Below, in pieces: positions 11,101-22,711 of a stretch of DNA of 64,000 bases (positions are counted from its first letter, which is position 1; each line of letters starts with the position of its first letter). This DNA comes from Panagrolaimus kolymaensis (taxonomy: Eukaryota; Nematoda; Chromadorea; Rhabditida; Panagrolaimidae), in NCBI GenBank assembly GCA_028622995.1, contig JAJQJQ010000026.1, positions 1,922,001 through 1,986,000 on the forward strand, given 5' to 3'. Position numbers and translations under genes: made by a program. The notes under the pieces are model-generated. The model was not told the origin of the DNA and did not search any database. It saw only the letters and a list, made by a program, of their open reading frames with translations.

Positions 11101-13312
11101 AGGAAGGCCAAGAAATAGTAATCTTGAAGAAATTGGAGATGCTCATAATTTCGAACAACAACAACCTGGTCCAAGTGGTCATTCTCGAATGTTTAATCCT
11201 ACTTCTCGAATGGAACGGATTGATTTAAATACTCCAGGGCCATCAAATAGAGATATTTCTAATATTCCACAAAACATAAATTTGGAACCAAGTCAATCAC
11301 CTGGTCCAAGCAGCAGTAAAGCAAATCCATTGCGTAGAATTAAAAGAAGAAAAGGTGGCGATGGACCAAGACAAATGTCAAATGTGATTCAACAATTGAA
11401 CCAACAACAACCATCTCAACGAAATATTGGCGGTCGTTTTAAAAGAACTCATCCAGATGATGAAACTTTTTCAAATCCTTCAATGCCAGAAGAACAATCA
11501 CAAAACTTATCGACAGAACAACAACCTCCAGATGGAGGAAATCCTGAAATGCATAATATGATAGCGGTTGGAAAGCCGCTTGGTCACCATCACCCTCAAT
11601 TTCATCCAATGCGACTATCATATTCTAATCGACCTATAGTTGAACATTACATTATTCCGCGTGCTCCACCTGGTCCTCAAAGGTATCTACGTTTTATTCG
11701 TCCTGAAAAACCTGGACCTCGACCACGTCCTCCGCCACCATCGTATGATACTCCATTAGTCATTCCAACATACACCCATATTCCACCACATTATTCACCT
11801 GATAGTGTAGTTTTTAATGGAGATATAGCAAATATGGAACGTAAGTTAATCCACAACTTTTTCTCGATAGAAATGCAAAAAAAAAAAAAAATTTAGGCGC
11901 TGGTTTTGATCGACTTCAACCAACATTCGTTCAACAACCTCCACAAATTCCACATTTAATGCGAGTGGAACCTGTTCCAAGAATGCCGAATAATTCTCGA
12001 CAGTTTTCTGAAGAACAAAATGCTCGACTTCGTGAAGATTTAGTTACTGGTGCCCAATTGGCTCGTGAAAGTGTGGCATTAGAAAATTCAGATCCAAATC
12101 GTCCATTTTTTTCTTCGGTTATTCCACCCATTCGTGTACCAGATGAAACTCCACCATGTGATTTTCCATCAGCTCCAGATAGATTTGGTTTGCGGCGGAA
12201 GGGACTTGAAAATGCTCTTCGAGATGCTAATGATAATGTCGTAAATCCTGCTGGATTAAACTTTTTAACTGTGGATCCAAAAGATGGTTAGTAACTTACT
12301 TGTTGCTTGATTAGATGGACTAATTTGACAGACAATTTTCAGCCATTAAAGCTCATTACAATATGATGGTAAGCATTGGTTTTCCCGATTACTTAATTGG
12401 TTATGAAAAATATAAGAAACCTGAGCCTCATACAAATTTATCGATGCAAATTAGTATGTTTCAAAGCCATCAAGCTTTGTCTCAAAAATAATCCAACTTA
12501 CAGAACCAGCATTTTGGTGTACAATAGATTATTATGAAACTGATCAAAAAATAGGTGATAGTTATCAAGCGCCACATAATTATCCAAATATTTCCATTGA
12601 TGGCGGAGTTAATCCATCAGCACCCAATCGATTTTGCTTGGGATCTTTGTCAAGCATAAAACGAGACAAGGCTTCGGAAACGGTTTTGTAAGTCATTATT
12701 GTTTTACCTAACTTTAAATATACATATATGGAAGTGTGAAAAAATAGTATCATCCAAAAAAAATTTGGATTAATTTTTAGACGAGCAATTCGAAGTGGTG
12801 TAATACTTCGACAAAAAAATGAAGGCGATGTTTGGATGACCAATACTTCAAGTTTTCCCATGTTTGTTCAAAGCTTTCATCTCGATGTTCAAGCTTTTCG
12901 TGCAATATTTGATGAACCACATCGATTTGAACCAGGAACAACTGTGAAAATATTTGATTTACGACAAGTTCGAGATGAAATTTTACAACGTAATGCATTT
13001 TGTCGATATTGGGATCACATTAAAAGAGGCACAGCCAGTATAGATTCTTTAACTCATGAAGTGGAAAAAATGAAACTTCAAGCTGTAAGTTTAACATTTT
13101 TTGAAGTCTAAGAAACTATATTCATTGAATTAATTTTATAGTCTAAAAACACCGGAGTCGATGATTTACGACGTCTTTGCACAATGAGAATTAGTTTTAT
13201 TAAAGGTTTTGGTCTTGCATATGATCGAGCAGCAATTGAAGAATGCCCATGTTGGGTTGAAATACGTATTACTCGAGCTTTACAGATTTTGGATGAAGTT
13301 CTTCAACAATAG
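8195..13312 (+). CDS. sma-4: Co-SMAD transcription factor (SMAD4 / SMA-4 / DAF-3 type), very long linker
   Basis: There are thirteen exons: 8195-8273, 8331-8524, 8934-9095, 9151-9276, 9328-9422, 9477-10455, 10519-10593, 10643-11840, 11897-12286, 12343-12453, 12504-12687, 12781-13084 and 13142-13312 (1355 aa). The MH1 DNA-binding domain (about residues 76-200) has the SMAD4-like blocks [36 protein letters not shown] and [19 protein letters not shown]. It ends in CINPYHY with the zinc-ligand Cys and His residues present. The MH2 domain (about 1115-1355) has [32 protein letters not shown]-like [22 protein letters not shown] and a SMAD4-like end ([19 protein letters not shown]). There is no SSXS tail, as expected of a co-SMAD. 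It would partner receptor SMADs in TGF-beta/BMP signalling (body size or dauer). The linker of about 900 residues is Q/P/S/N-rich and much longer than in SMAD4 (552 aa in total). A DAF-3 orthologue is the alternative. Confidence 0.93.
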
Positions 13313-13610
13313 AGTTACATATAATAAACATACATATTTTTTATGCTTATTTTTTTATCGTTAAAATTTAAATCATTGTCTTTCATTTGTAACATTTTTA
13401 ATTGCGAAAAGGATTGTAACTTTAGAAGTTTGCAATTGAATATGTTGTTGATTTCCTATACGCGTCCGTCCAACAACAAAAATTGAATTTAAGAACTTTT
13501 ATTTGTTAAATATTTAAAAAAAATTAAATAAAGATTTTAAAGATTCTTTAATTTGTTGCATTTTTTATACCCGTATGAAAAAACAATAATGAAAAATTTT
13601 AAGTTTTGTT
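13313..13610. other. Shared 3' region of two convergent genes
   Basis: The co-SMAD gene (+) and the DUF1647-like gene (-) converge here. An AATAAA at 13527-13532 could serve the plus-strand transcript. No other element was recognised. Confidence 0.5.
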
Positions 13611-15231
13611 TTAACACGCTTTAAGTAACTCGTAATTAGGTTTCCGTCGATCATCGCCACGTCGAATATTAAAAAAATCTGTAATGCCCGATGTATAATT
13701 TTCTATGTTGTATTGATTGGCATTGAAAAGAAGGATGTTAATTACTGATTGATCAAATCGATGACAAGTTGGCTTTACAGAATTTGAATTTTTCTGGCAA
13801 TCATGAAGTGGAGCATAATAAGGAAGGATACAATATTCTTCAAGAGCACAAAGCACTGACCTAAAGTTTTGTGATTTGAGTATTGATTTTAAATAAAGTT
13901 TAGTTTTTTACCATTTTAAAATTTCATAAGTTTCTAATGTTGGTGCAACATAAACCAAACCCGCTTCATACATATCTGTTGTTTTCATCTCTTCTCTGAT
14001 TGTTGGAATATATCGATAAACGCCTAAATTTAAAACACAACTTTTTTTATAATTTCTTTAAAAATTAAGGAAAAACAAACTTGGCATAGTTGCATAATGA
14101 ATTGTATGACCAGTGTAGCTATTAAGCATGTAAGGCGAATGAGTGCATCGAATGTTATTTTTGTGATTTTTACAATTTGATAGCGAAGGAATTCTGAAAT
14201 AATTTGTATTTCGAAAATGTACACTTGCATCCGCGTATATTATTGAACCATATTTTTGCAATGCCATCTAAAAATAACTTTTTTAAACTATGGTATGCAA
14301 ATAATTTTTTGTAGTTTCAAAAGTTCCACCAAATTTTGCAATCTATAAAAATGTTCATTTTTTGACTTACAGTAATCACAATTGGTTTCCATCGATAATG
14401 GGTCAATATTTTAACATATTTTGGAAAACCATTAAAATTAAACTTTTCAACTATCACATTGCAAATATTTGATAAAATTCTACTTTGATTTTTAGTTAAT
14501 CCTATGTCATAAACAATAATTTTATCTCTTGGCACAATTTTTCTATATTCAGCTATCTAAAAAAAGGCAGCATTTTTTTGATGACAAATAAGCGACGTAG
14601 ATGATGACTAAAGGGATTCAAAAAAGGCACAAAAAAGGAATAATAAAAAAAACAGAAGAAAAATTATTACAAACCATATTGAGTCCTTTGATGAAATAAG
14701 TTGAAGAAAAAGCTGTAACTATTATTGGACTATTTTTTGAAAGTGTAATATTTTTGCGGTTATTAACTTCAAGTAAATTGAGATTATTTAAATTTGGCAA
14801 GTGTTTACATGAAAAGGGTTCACCTTCCAAATAAGGTGAATATGGCATTTTATAACAAACATTAAAATATTTTTGACGCCATCGACAATAACATTTATCC
14901 GTGGCTTTTTGAGGTATGTTCTAAAAAATATTTTGTTTTATTTTAAGGGAATAAATAGTGTTTAGCTTCCATAGAGGTTTCACCCCAAAAATTTGAAAAT
15001 CATAAATTTCGGTAGTAATAACTCCAAAGGTTTAGTAGAATCTCGTTTACTAGGGTTTTGGTCAAAAACTCTTACCTCATTTTCATGATAAAAATAACTT
15101 GAAATCAGTAATAAAGCATAACAAAATATTATAATCAGCAACGCTGCTATCACCCAATTTGCGACTTTATCTTTCGATTTTTTAGTTATTTTTACTTTCG
15201 TCGAAATAAAAGTAAGCGGCTGTTTATCCAT
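13611..15231 (-). CDS. Type II membrane protein, DUF1647-like (putative glycosyltransferase-like)
   Basis: There are six exons: 15231-15076, 14920-14675, 14556-14371, 14267-14081, 14023-13912 and 13860-13611 (378 aa). A short basic cytosolic tail is followed by one membrane segment at about residues 27-47 (WVIAALLIIIFCYALLLISS), which gives a type II topology typical of Golgi enzymes. The lumenal part has several Cys and the blocks PIIVTAFSSTYFIKGLNMV, DKIIVYDIGLTKNQ, ILTHYRWKPIVI and YGSIIYADASVHF. The pattern (a hydrophobic strand, YDIGL, YRWKP, then an Asp-containing strand) matches my memory of the nematode DUF1647 family and resembles nucleotide-sugar transferase folds. Enzyme activity is an inference. 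No DxD was found, and YADASV is the nearest candidate. Confidence 0.75.
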
Positions 15232-17439
15232 TGTTGTTATTTAGTTAGTCGTCCACTCTGAAACAATAAAAACTTTACTTTTTAAGACTTCAGTACTTTT
15301 TCATTCCGACGACGACTATTAACTTTTAACATAGTCAGAAAAAAGTCGCCCTAAGCAAGGGAGGAAAAAGTTTGTTAATTTTAAGCATTTTTTACTTTAC
15401 TAAAACGCTGCTGGAAAAAAATGAATAAAAAATGGGCTCCGAATTTTTTTAGCTCAATGCTTGCAGTGACCAAACAGTTGGTTTTTTTAATTGACATGGA
15501 TGGAAAAAACTTTTCACCTTATTTTTTATAAAGCCAGCAATATAAAAAAAAATGTCAGAAAAAATGTTTGTTTCGTCCGTCAAAAATATGCAACAACAAT
15601 CAAAAAAATTTTTCTAGTTTTTTACGCAAATTTTTCGGAAGCAATAATAAATAGTCTATAAACATTTGCATACCAAAATAATAATGTCCTCCACTAACTA
15701 CTATATAAAATGACTGACACTATTGAAACGTGAGCTGCTAAAATGTGCCGACTTTTTTTTGTTACGCTTTTGCCTTTGCTTTTTGCGCTAAAACAATTGG
15801 AAAGTGTTGCCACACAAACAAATAAATAAAATAAAAATGAAAGCGACACTATAAATAAAAAGAAGCCAGAGGAAGAAGGAAAAACAGATTTGCGGCTTTA
15901 ATTTCCAATCAAAGCTTTTGCTGGAAGAAATAAGTAATTATCGCGGGCTAGAGTTAGCTCCAAATTAGAAAGGAAAAAAAGCAGAAGCCTCGAAGAAAAC
16001 ATGAGTTCTCCCTTGAGAGAAAAAGAGAGATTGGCCGGTTTACAATCGGCTGAACTCAAGAAGAAGTTTAGTCCAAAAAATAAAATAAAATTGGGTAATG
16101 AACAAAATTTGATTATGTAAATATGGAAACTGCCGCCAAAATAAGGAGAAAAAAGAGAAGAAAGAATGTTAATTTGAGTTTCTTGTTGTGTGTATTGGGA
16201 TTCTTTAAAATTACATACTTTTTTTGCTTCCACTTCTTAAAAAAAATGAGAAAACAACAACAAAGTAAATGAAACTTTTTCTTTCACTTTTCTTGCCATC
16301 TTATTCTTCAAAGTTTTACTATTACTACTTTTTTTTGCATCCGTGAAACTATTGTTTCCTCCTTATTGCAGACACTTTTTTTTCATTCACTTTTTTTTTC
16401 AGGCATGTTTCACTTTTTTTCTCATTGCTTTTTTAAAATTGCTTTCAAATTTTTTTCTTATGCATGCTTTTCCATTTTTTCGTCATCTTTTTCTTGAAAG
16501 TCGTAAAATAATAACAGAAATATAAGTTTTGAAAAAAAATAAACTAACAAAGGTATATCATCCATATATTTTTTATGCAACAAAACGAGGCAACGGCAAC
16601 TAAAGGGAAGCCAATTAACTTACATTCGTATATTATATTTCGGATAATCTGCCGCTTGGGAACTTAAAATACATATTATTTATTTTTTTAGGAGGACTTT
16701 TATAGTATGTATATAGTCGTTGTAATTCATTCCCATAATGGTGGTTTTTAAACGACCGAATGAATCTGAGTGGTCACTACGGGCAACCTTTTTTTCTTCT
16801 TCTTTTTCTTAGCTTAGTAGTAGCCAGCCGCCGTTCATGAGAAAAACAATTTAAAAGAAAAACAGACGGCAGCGGCATTGGAAATAAAGGTGGACTCTTA
16901 AAAAAGCTTGAGCCATAAAAAAACCGCGAAAATGGCCGGCAAATGAAGAAAAAAAGAAGGCAAGCAGCAATGAAGCAAGTGGTCAGAAGAAAATAATGGG
17001 TCTTGAACGAGGGCGGCTGGCATGTACCTCGGCATAAGCAAAGTAGCAGCTTCGAATAATTCGGGTGTCAATTTTTTGAAAAGAAGGCAATCGACTGTCT
17101 ACAAAGAGAAAGGTGTCTCTAATATTTTCTAAATCAAGCGAAAAAAGCTTTCTCATTAGGAAGGAAGAAAATTAAGCTTGTTGTTTTTCAAATGTCATAT
17201 GTTTTTATATTTTCAAGTTGTTGTTAATAAAAGGTATGAATTAAAATAACTTTTTCTTTTCCTTTTTTTTGTAAGCAAAAAAACATAAGAGCCATTAAAC
17301 TTTGACGTTATTTCGAAATAAGGTGTTTGGGGAGAAAAAAGAAAATAAGGAAAAAGTAGGGCTTCTATTTTCTTCATTTTTTGTGTGTGTTGAAGGCTTT
17401 ATTGTCGTTCAATTTTAGGCTTTGCTTATAAAAAAAACG
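15232..17439. other. Divergent 2.2-kb intergenic region upstream of a forkhead gene
   Basis: No gene is supported here. Open stretches at 15898-16233 (-) and 16343-16525 (+) are runs of F, K, S and L with no domain. A TTTTAG acceptor-like site at about 17413-17418, just before the forkhead start, fits spliced-leader addition or a 5'UTR intron. As the shared upstream region of a transcription factor gene and a membrane protein gene, it may hold regulatory sites I cannot name. Confidence 0.45.
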
Positions 17440-18733
17440 ATGACAACTGAAATAATGGATGAAGATTTGCAGCAATTGCCATCGGTAAAATGGTTTTTAG
17501 AAAAAAGTGGAAATATGGGTGTAAGTTTTTCCAATTTCTTTTTTTGATTATAATTTATCGCTTGCTTTTATTTTATTTTTTTCAGAAAAAAGTTGTTAAA
17601 AATAGGAATTTTAAAACTTGTTCAACTCGTCCCCCATATAGTTATTCACAAATTATTGTTCACGCTTTCATATATCATGGATTCCGTAAACTTGCCTTAT
17701 ATGAAATTTATGACTTTTTCTTACGTCGTTATGGCTATTTTCGTCAAGAAAAAAGTAGTTGGAGAGTAAGAAATTATCTTAAAAATAAATAAAAAATAAA
17801 ATTATGTTAAATATCTTTTTTTAAAAATTGTTGTTATTTTCAGAATTCAGTTCGGCATTTACTTTCCCTTGATAAACGCTTTATCAAAGTTCCAAGAGAG
17901 AACGGTGAACGAGGCAAAGGAGCATTCTGGTTATTGAATAAAGACGCCGTGTAAGAATTAATTTAAAAAAATCTCTAAAAAAGGGATTGCAAACTAAATT
18001 ATTATTATGCATAGCGAGATTTTATTTTTTATTTTTCAGAGAAGACGATGGAACATTAAAACCAATAATAGTCACGCGACAACAACCACAATATCGTAAA
18101 ATGCCTATTTCAAAAAAGATTAATAATAAAAACGAAGAAACAACAACCAATATTAATGGAAATAATAACAACAACAAAGATGGCGATGAAGATGTTGAAA
18201 TGAAACCACATATAAATCCAATTGTTCAAAAATATATTGAACGTATAAGATTATTACGAAGGCAAGATAGTGATGAAAGTTCAGGTTCGGGTGCTGGTGA
18301 TTCATCATCAATGACTTTATCGTCTTCGTCATCATCTTCGGTGAAGAGTGAAATAATCACAATCATCCCTCCTCGACTTGATTCGAACTTTGATGGTGGC
18401 GTTAATTTAGTTCCAATTTGTTATGAATATGAAAATGATATTGAATCATCATCATATATTCTTGAACATGAGCAATATAAACAATCTCAACCGCAGCAGA
18501 CACCATCCCCAGAATATAAGTATGTTTATTCTTCAGAAAAGGAAATCATTCCAACAACATCAGCAGCCGCAGTAGTTAATGACGAGGAAAATGGGGAAAT
18601 GTTCATATTTAATTTTGAAAGTGATAACATGAATTATGAATTGCCCACAACTTTTGATGAATTCGATGAATTATTGGATGATGATTTTTTGCAACTTTAT
18701 TCCACTTATTCGTCTGAAGAATTTTTGATTTAA
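17440..18733 (+). CDS. Divergent forkhead (FOX) transcription factor
   Basis: There are four exons: 17440-17520, 17586-17765, 17844-17950 and 18040-18733 (353 aa). The forkhead domain spans about residues 37-120: RPPYSYSQIIVHAFIYHG, LALYEIYDFFLRRYGYFR, SSWRNSVRHLLSLDKRFIKV, then the wing PRENGERGKGAFWLL. The intron after SSWR falls at a common position, just before the recognition helix. Canonical FOX proteins have NSIRHNLS in that helix, and here it reads NSVRHLLS. After the domain come an Asn-rich tract, Ser/Asp runs, and an acidic C-terminus (FDEFDELLDDDFLQLYSTY) that looks like an activation region. The start was chosen because exon 1 reads in frame with exon 2 and lies after an acceptor-like site. 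I cannot assign the FOX subclass. Confidence 0.88.
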
Positions 18734-18925
18734 AAAAAACTAATGCTCTTTCAATTTTTTATTTTTGCAAATTTTATTTATAATTTATTATTATTATTTA
18801 ATTTTTTTGAGAAGAACACAACAAAATGTTTTTAAAAAACGCTATAATTATGGTGCCTAAATAAATTCTTTTTTCCTTTAAACTCTTTTTTAATCAGCTC
18901 TTAGAATCTTTTAGCTATTAGTTTT
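18734..18925. terminator. Shared 3' region of the forkhead and nucleoside transporter genes
   Basis: Only 192 bases separate the stop codons of these convergent genes. AATAAA at 18860-18865 is the likely polyadenylation signal of the forkhead transcript. The two 3'UTRs may overlap. Confidence 0.5.
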
Positions 18926-21495
18926 TTATGTTTGTAAACAGTTGCTTGAAGCCGTGGAAGGAAGACAGCCAGTTGCATCACTGACTATAGCACCTAAAAA
19001 TAATAATTGGTTGCGGCTTATTATCCCCAAAATTAAGAGGTAGAATTACCGGCGATGCAAGCAGTCATAAAGCATGCAATTTCCCCAGCTACTAATGATC
19101 TCGAAGCACATTTAACAAAAGCTTTTTTCCTTTTTGAACACAGAGCACCAAATATTCCAATTTGGCTACCAATTTGACTAAAATTTGAATAACCACAAAG
19201 GGCAAAAATTGCAATCATTTGTGAACGACCCTATAATTTTAACTTTTACAGAAAACTTATACAGTTAAAAAACGAACTGTGAGTTGATTATTTAAAAGCA
19301 TAACAGCCATTTGTTGATAAGCATAAAATTCATTTAAAACAGTTTTAAGTCCAATTAATTTTGCAACATTCATAGTTTGTTCATGATTTTGAGTTACACC
19401 AAGGATATAAGCGAAGGGATAAAAAATCCACGTGCATATTTTCTAAATATTATACCAAACTTCAAAAAAATAAATAATAAACTAAAAAATCTAACAGTAA
19501 AACTTATTTCTGGATGACCAACTAAGCTACCCATCCATCCAATACATACATCCACCATAGTTATAAGTGCCACATAGACAATGAGGTTTGCAATAATGGC
19601 ACCTATCACTTTTATACTTATCACTGCTCCATTGCTTAAACTTTCAAGGGCTGAATTTTCTTCACTAAAAAAATTAATGGTTGCTCGATGCTCAAAAAAA
19701 AGAGGAAAACTATTTAAAAAAAAGTTTTACCATGCAGGAAATCGAAAAGTTTTCATATCTTTTTGAAGAGAAGCTTGAACTTCAGGATGTAAAATTTTTG
19801 CTATCACTAATGTTGCTGGGGCAGACATGCAATTAGCAGCGATGAGATACACTGGGCAAGCCCCAAATGCAATATAAATTGCAAATAAAGATCCATCAAT
19901 CATGGAATATCCCGCAGTCATAGTTGCAACTATTTCACTTCGAGTCATACTTCCTGCTGATGCTTGAACCAGTACCGCGGCTTCAGTCTAAAAATTATTT
20001 TGAGATTTAAATTTTATTCGATTTTTTACCGGTCCAAGAAAAACGGATGCAATTGCATTTAACGATTCTGCAGCGGTGGTGCCCATGGAATAATAAAGAA
20101 GCTTAGCCATTTTGATAAGAATCCATTGAAATATTCCATAATAATATAATAATGAACACAAAGCACCAAAAAATATTATAACAGGAAGGGACTTAAAAAA
20201 CAAACTTAAAATTTTAAAGTAGTCAAAGATCGGAGGAAGCTTACAGTATAAGCAAAAGGAGCATCCATTCCACAAATATTTGGCGGCTCAGCAACAAAAC
20301 CATAAGTAAATCTTGTACCATTTTGAGTATTGGAAAGAAATGAAACCGCTTGGTTCATTAACCAATTAAGTGCTGATTTTCCTGTGGGCCATTTTAATAC
20401 TAATAAAGCTATTACACATTGAAGATATATACCAAAAATAGTTGTCCATAATTTAATCTTAAAAAATTGGTTTGAAGAAATTTATGAGAAGTATTTGTAA
20501 AAATTATTCCGGGTTTTTTACTTCGAATTGGCAAAAAACAATTGGATTTTTTTCTCGTTTTTTATTTAAACCAAAAGCTGTCACTTTTTTCTTTAATTTT
20601 AGGGTTTTTTTCATTTTTGCTTTCCAAAATAGGAAGAAAAAAAAACAAATGGGTTTTAAACCTATCTTGTTGCTGTCAAATTTATGTTTTGTTTAGCAAA
20701 TGTTTTTCTACTTTTTTCGAAAATTAATTTGACCTCTGATGTATGTATTGTTAATCCAGTCATCTCATCCAACTTTTAATCTTTCTAACCCATATTATTA
20801 TTATTAACTCCAAGAATGTGACTCAAGTAACTAATAACTCATAAGAAGAAGGAGAAGAAAAAAACGATTAAAAAAATAAGTGTTTGACTCATTAAAAAAA
20901 AGCATTCATTCTTTTTGAGATTGCAAAATTTTTATCAAGGATAATTAAAAAAACTTCCAAAAGAGTGATTCAAGTTATTTCGTTAAATCAAAAGATTTAT
21001 ACTTACCCTAGCAGGATATTTCGAAAATATACCAGAAATTAAAACTAAAATAAATAAACCACCAAGTGAAACTAATTGTTCATGAGTTTTAAAAGCTTCA
21101 ATAACAACATATAAAAATACTGGAGTCAACAAAATCCCAATCAAAAATAATTTAATATAGTTTTTATATGGAAGTTTTTTAATTAAAGCTTCAAGCCTAT
21201 AATAAACATGTTTTATGAGTAATTTTTTTATGGGAGTTAAAACCCAAATAGCATAACTCCAAATAGTTAAAGTAATTAAAAATAAAAATATAGCTTTTTT
21301 AAATGAATGTATTATTGCCAAAACTGTAAATGCATTTAAAATAATAAATGAAACCAAAATAAATGTTTGCCATGTCCAAATAAAAGTATAAAAAATACTT
21401 TTAAGTTTTTTTAGAAAATTTAAATCAATTCGCATATTTTTTAGTAGACAAAGAAAAAAAAGAAGAAGCTCACGTAATAATTTTAACTCCTGCAT
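18926..21495 (-). CDS. Concentrative nucleoside transporter (CNT / SLC28 family)
   Basis: There are eight exons: 21495-21007, 20457-20245, 20191-20030, 19987-19731, 19664-19496, 19442-19278, 19230-19050 and 18993-18926 (567 aa). The N-terminal part has several hydrophobic helices. The conserved core follows: SLPVIIFFGALCSLLYYYG, MGTTAAESLNAIASVFLGP-TEAAVL, MTRSEIVATMTAGYSMIDG, SAPATLVIAKILHPEVQ, SNGAVISIKVIGAIIANLI, LIGLKTVLNEFYAYQQM and FALCGYSNFSQIGSQIG. These match the NupC/CNT fold, which takes up nucleosides together with Na+ or H+ at the plasma membrane. Length is slightly below that of animal CNTs (about 600-690 aa). The HP1 loop that is normally GQTE reads GPTE here. The ATG at 21495 is the first in the open frame, and an upstream exon cannot be excluded. 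Confidence 0.92.
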
Positions 21496-22711
21496 TATTT
21501 TTTTTGTTGTGATATTTGCTTATCAGAAAATGATGATAGGATTATTTTTTATTTTGATTTTTTTTAAAACTCTTAACTTAACTTTGTGTTTAAAGAAGCA
21601 CACATTGCTTGATGAGATTGTGCAAAAAAAATTTCTTGGTCTTGATAATAGTTTTCTCGGAACACTTGTGACACAAAAAATTTAAAGCCAATAAATAGAA
21701 AATAGTAAGCAAAAAAATTAAAATTTATTAATATTTTTGATTTACATATTATTTAAAGATCTTTTTTGCTTTTTTGTTTTCATTTTCACTGAACTTTAGT
21801 TTAGGAACAAAAACAAAGTTTCTGTGTTTTGAATTACATTTTTTTTCTCGAGTTAGAAATAATAAAATATTTTTATTCTCAATGACTTTTAAAGGGCAAA
21901 AAAACAATTAAAAATAGAAATAAAAATTTATTCAAAATTAACACAAATAAATATATATTTACTATTTTGACCTATGTACCACCGCCATTCAACTAACTAA
22001 CTAACATTGCCATTTTCACTTCATTTTTAGCTTCTTAATTGAATTTTTAACAACAAACAAAAGAAAAAAAAATTTTATATAATTATACCAAAATGGCATA
22101 TGTATATTCATTCATTACGGAACAAAAGGAAAAAAGCAAACTCTTTTTTACTTCTCTCTTCTGCTTCCTCATCCTCATTCATATCATTGAAAGTATTATT
22201 GTTATTTTATTGCTTGCTTTTACAATGATATTCTATGGATATGAATGACGTTTCTTTTGCGGGGTTATCTTCTTTTTTAACAACACAAACATGAAAATTT
22301 TTCTTAGATTCTTAAAAAATAAATAATTAAATATCTAACTTTTTCCACTGATTGCCAAAAGTCATAGACATAAATATATAATTATTGAATCCGCCTCTTT
22401 ATTTTTTTCTTCTTTAAATTCTTTAAAGATTTATTTATCATAATAAATATCTCAGAAAAGCTGAGGCATCCATAGGTGCCACCATTTTAGACGACATCGT
22501 TTTTAATTTATTTTTCACTGAAAAATTTGACACGCCTACTTACTACCTTCTTCAGAAGCTAACGATAAACGAAGCAATATAAATACGTTATCCTTTTCAC
22601 CGTTTATGACACCACATTATTCTTGACACGCAGCTTTCGCCGCCATCGTTGTTTTTTTTAAATAAAAATATTTATTTAAAAAAAACATCAAATAGAAGTC
22701 AGCTACCAGTC
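21496..22711. other. Divergent intergenic region upstream of flp-8
   Basis: This region is AT-rich and non-coding between the CNT gene (-) and flp-8 (+). A TATA-like TATAAATA occurs at 22578-22585, about 130 bases before the flp-8 start codon. Nothing else was recognised. Confidence 0.45.
22578..22585 (+). promoter_or_regulatory. TATA-like box upstream of flp-8
   Basis: TATAAATA lies 127-134 bases before the flp-8 ATG. In such AT-rich DNA the match is weak evidence alone. The location fits a core promoter. Confidence 0.3.
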
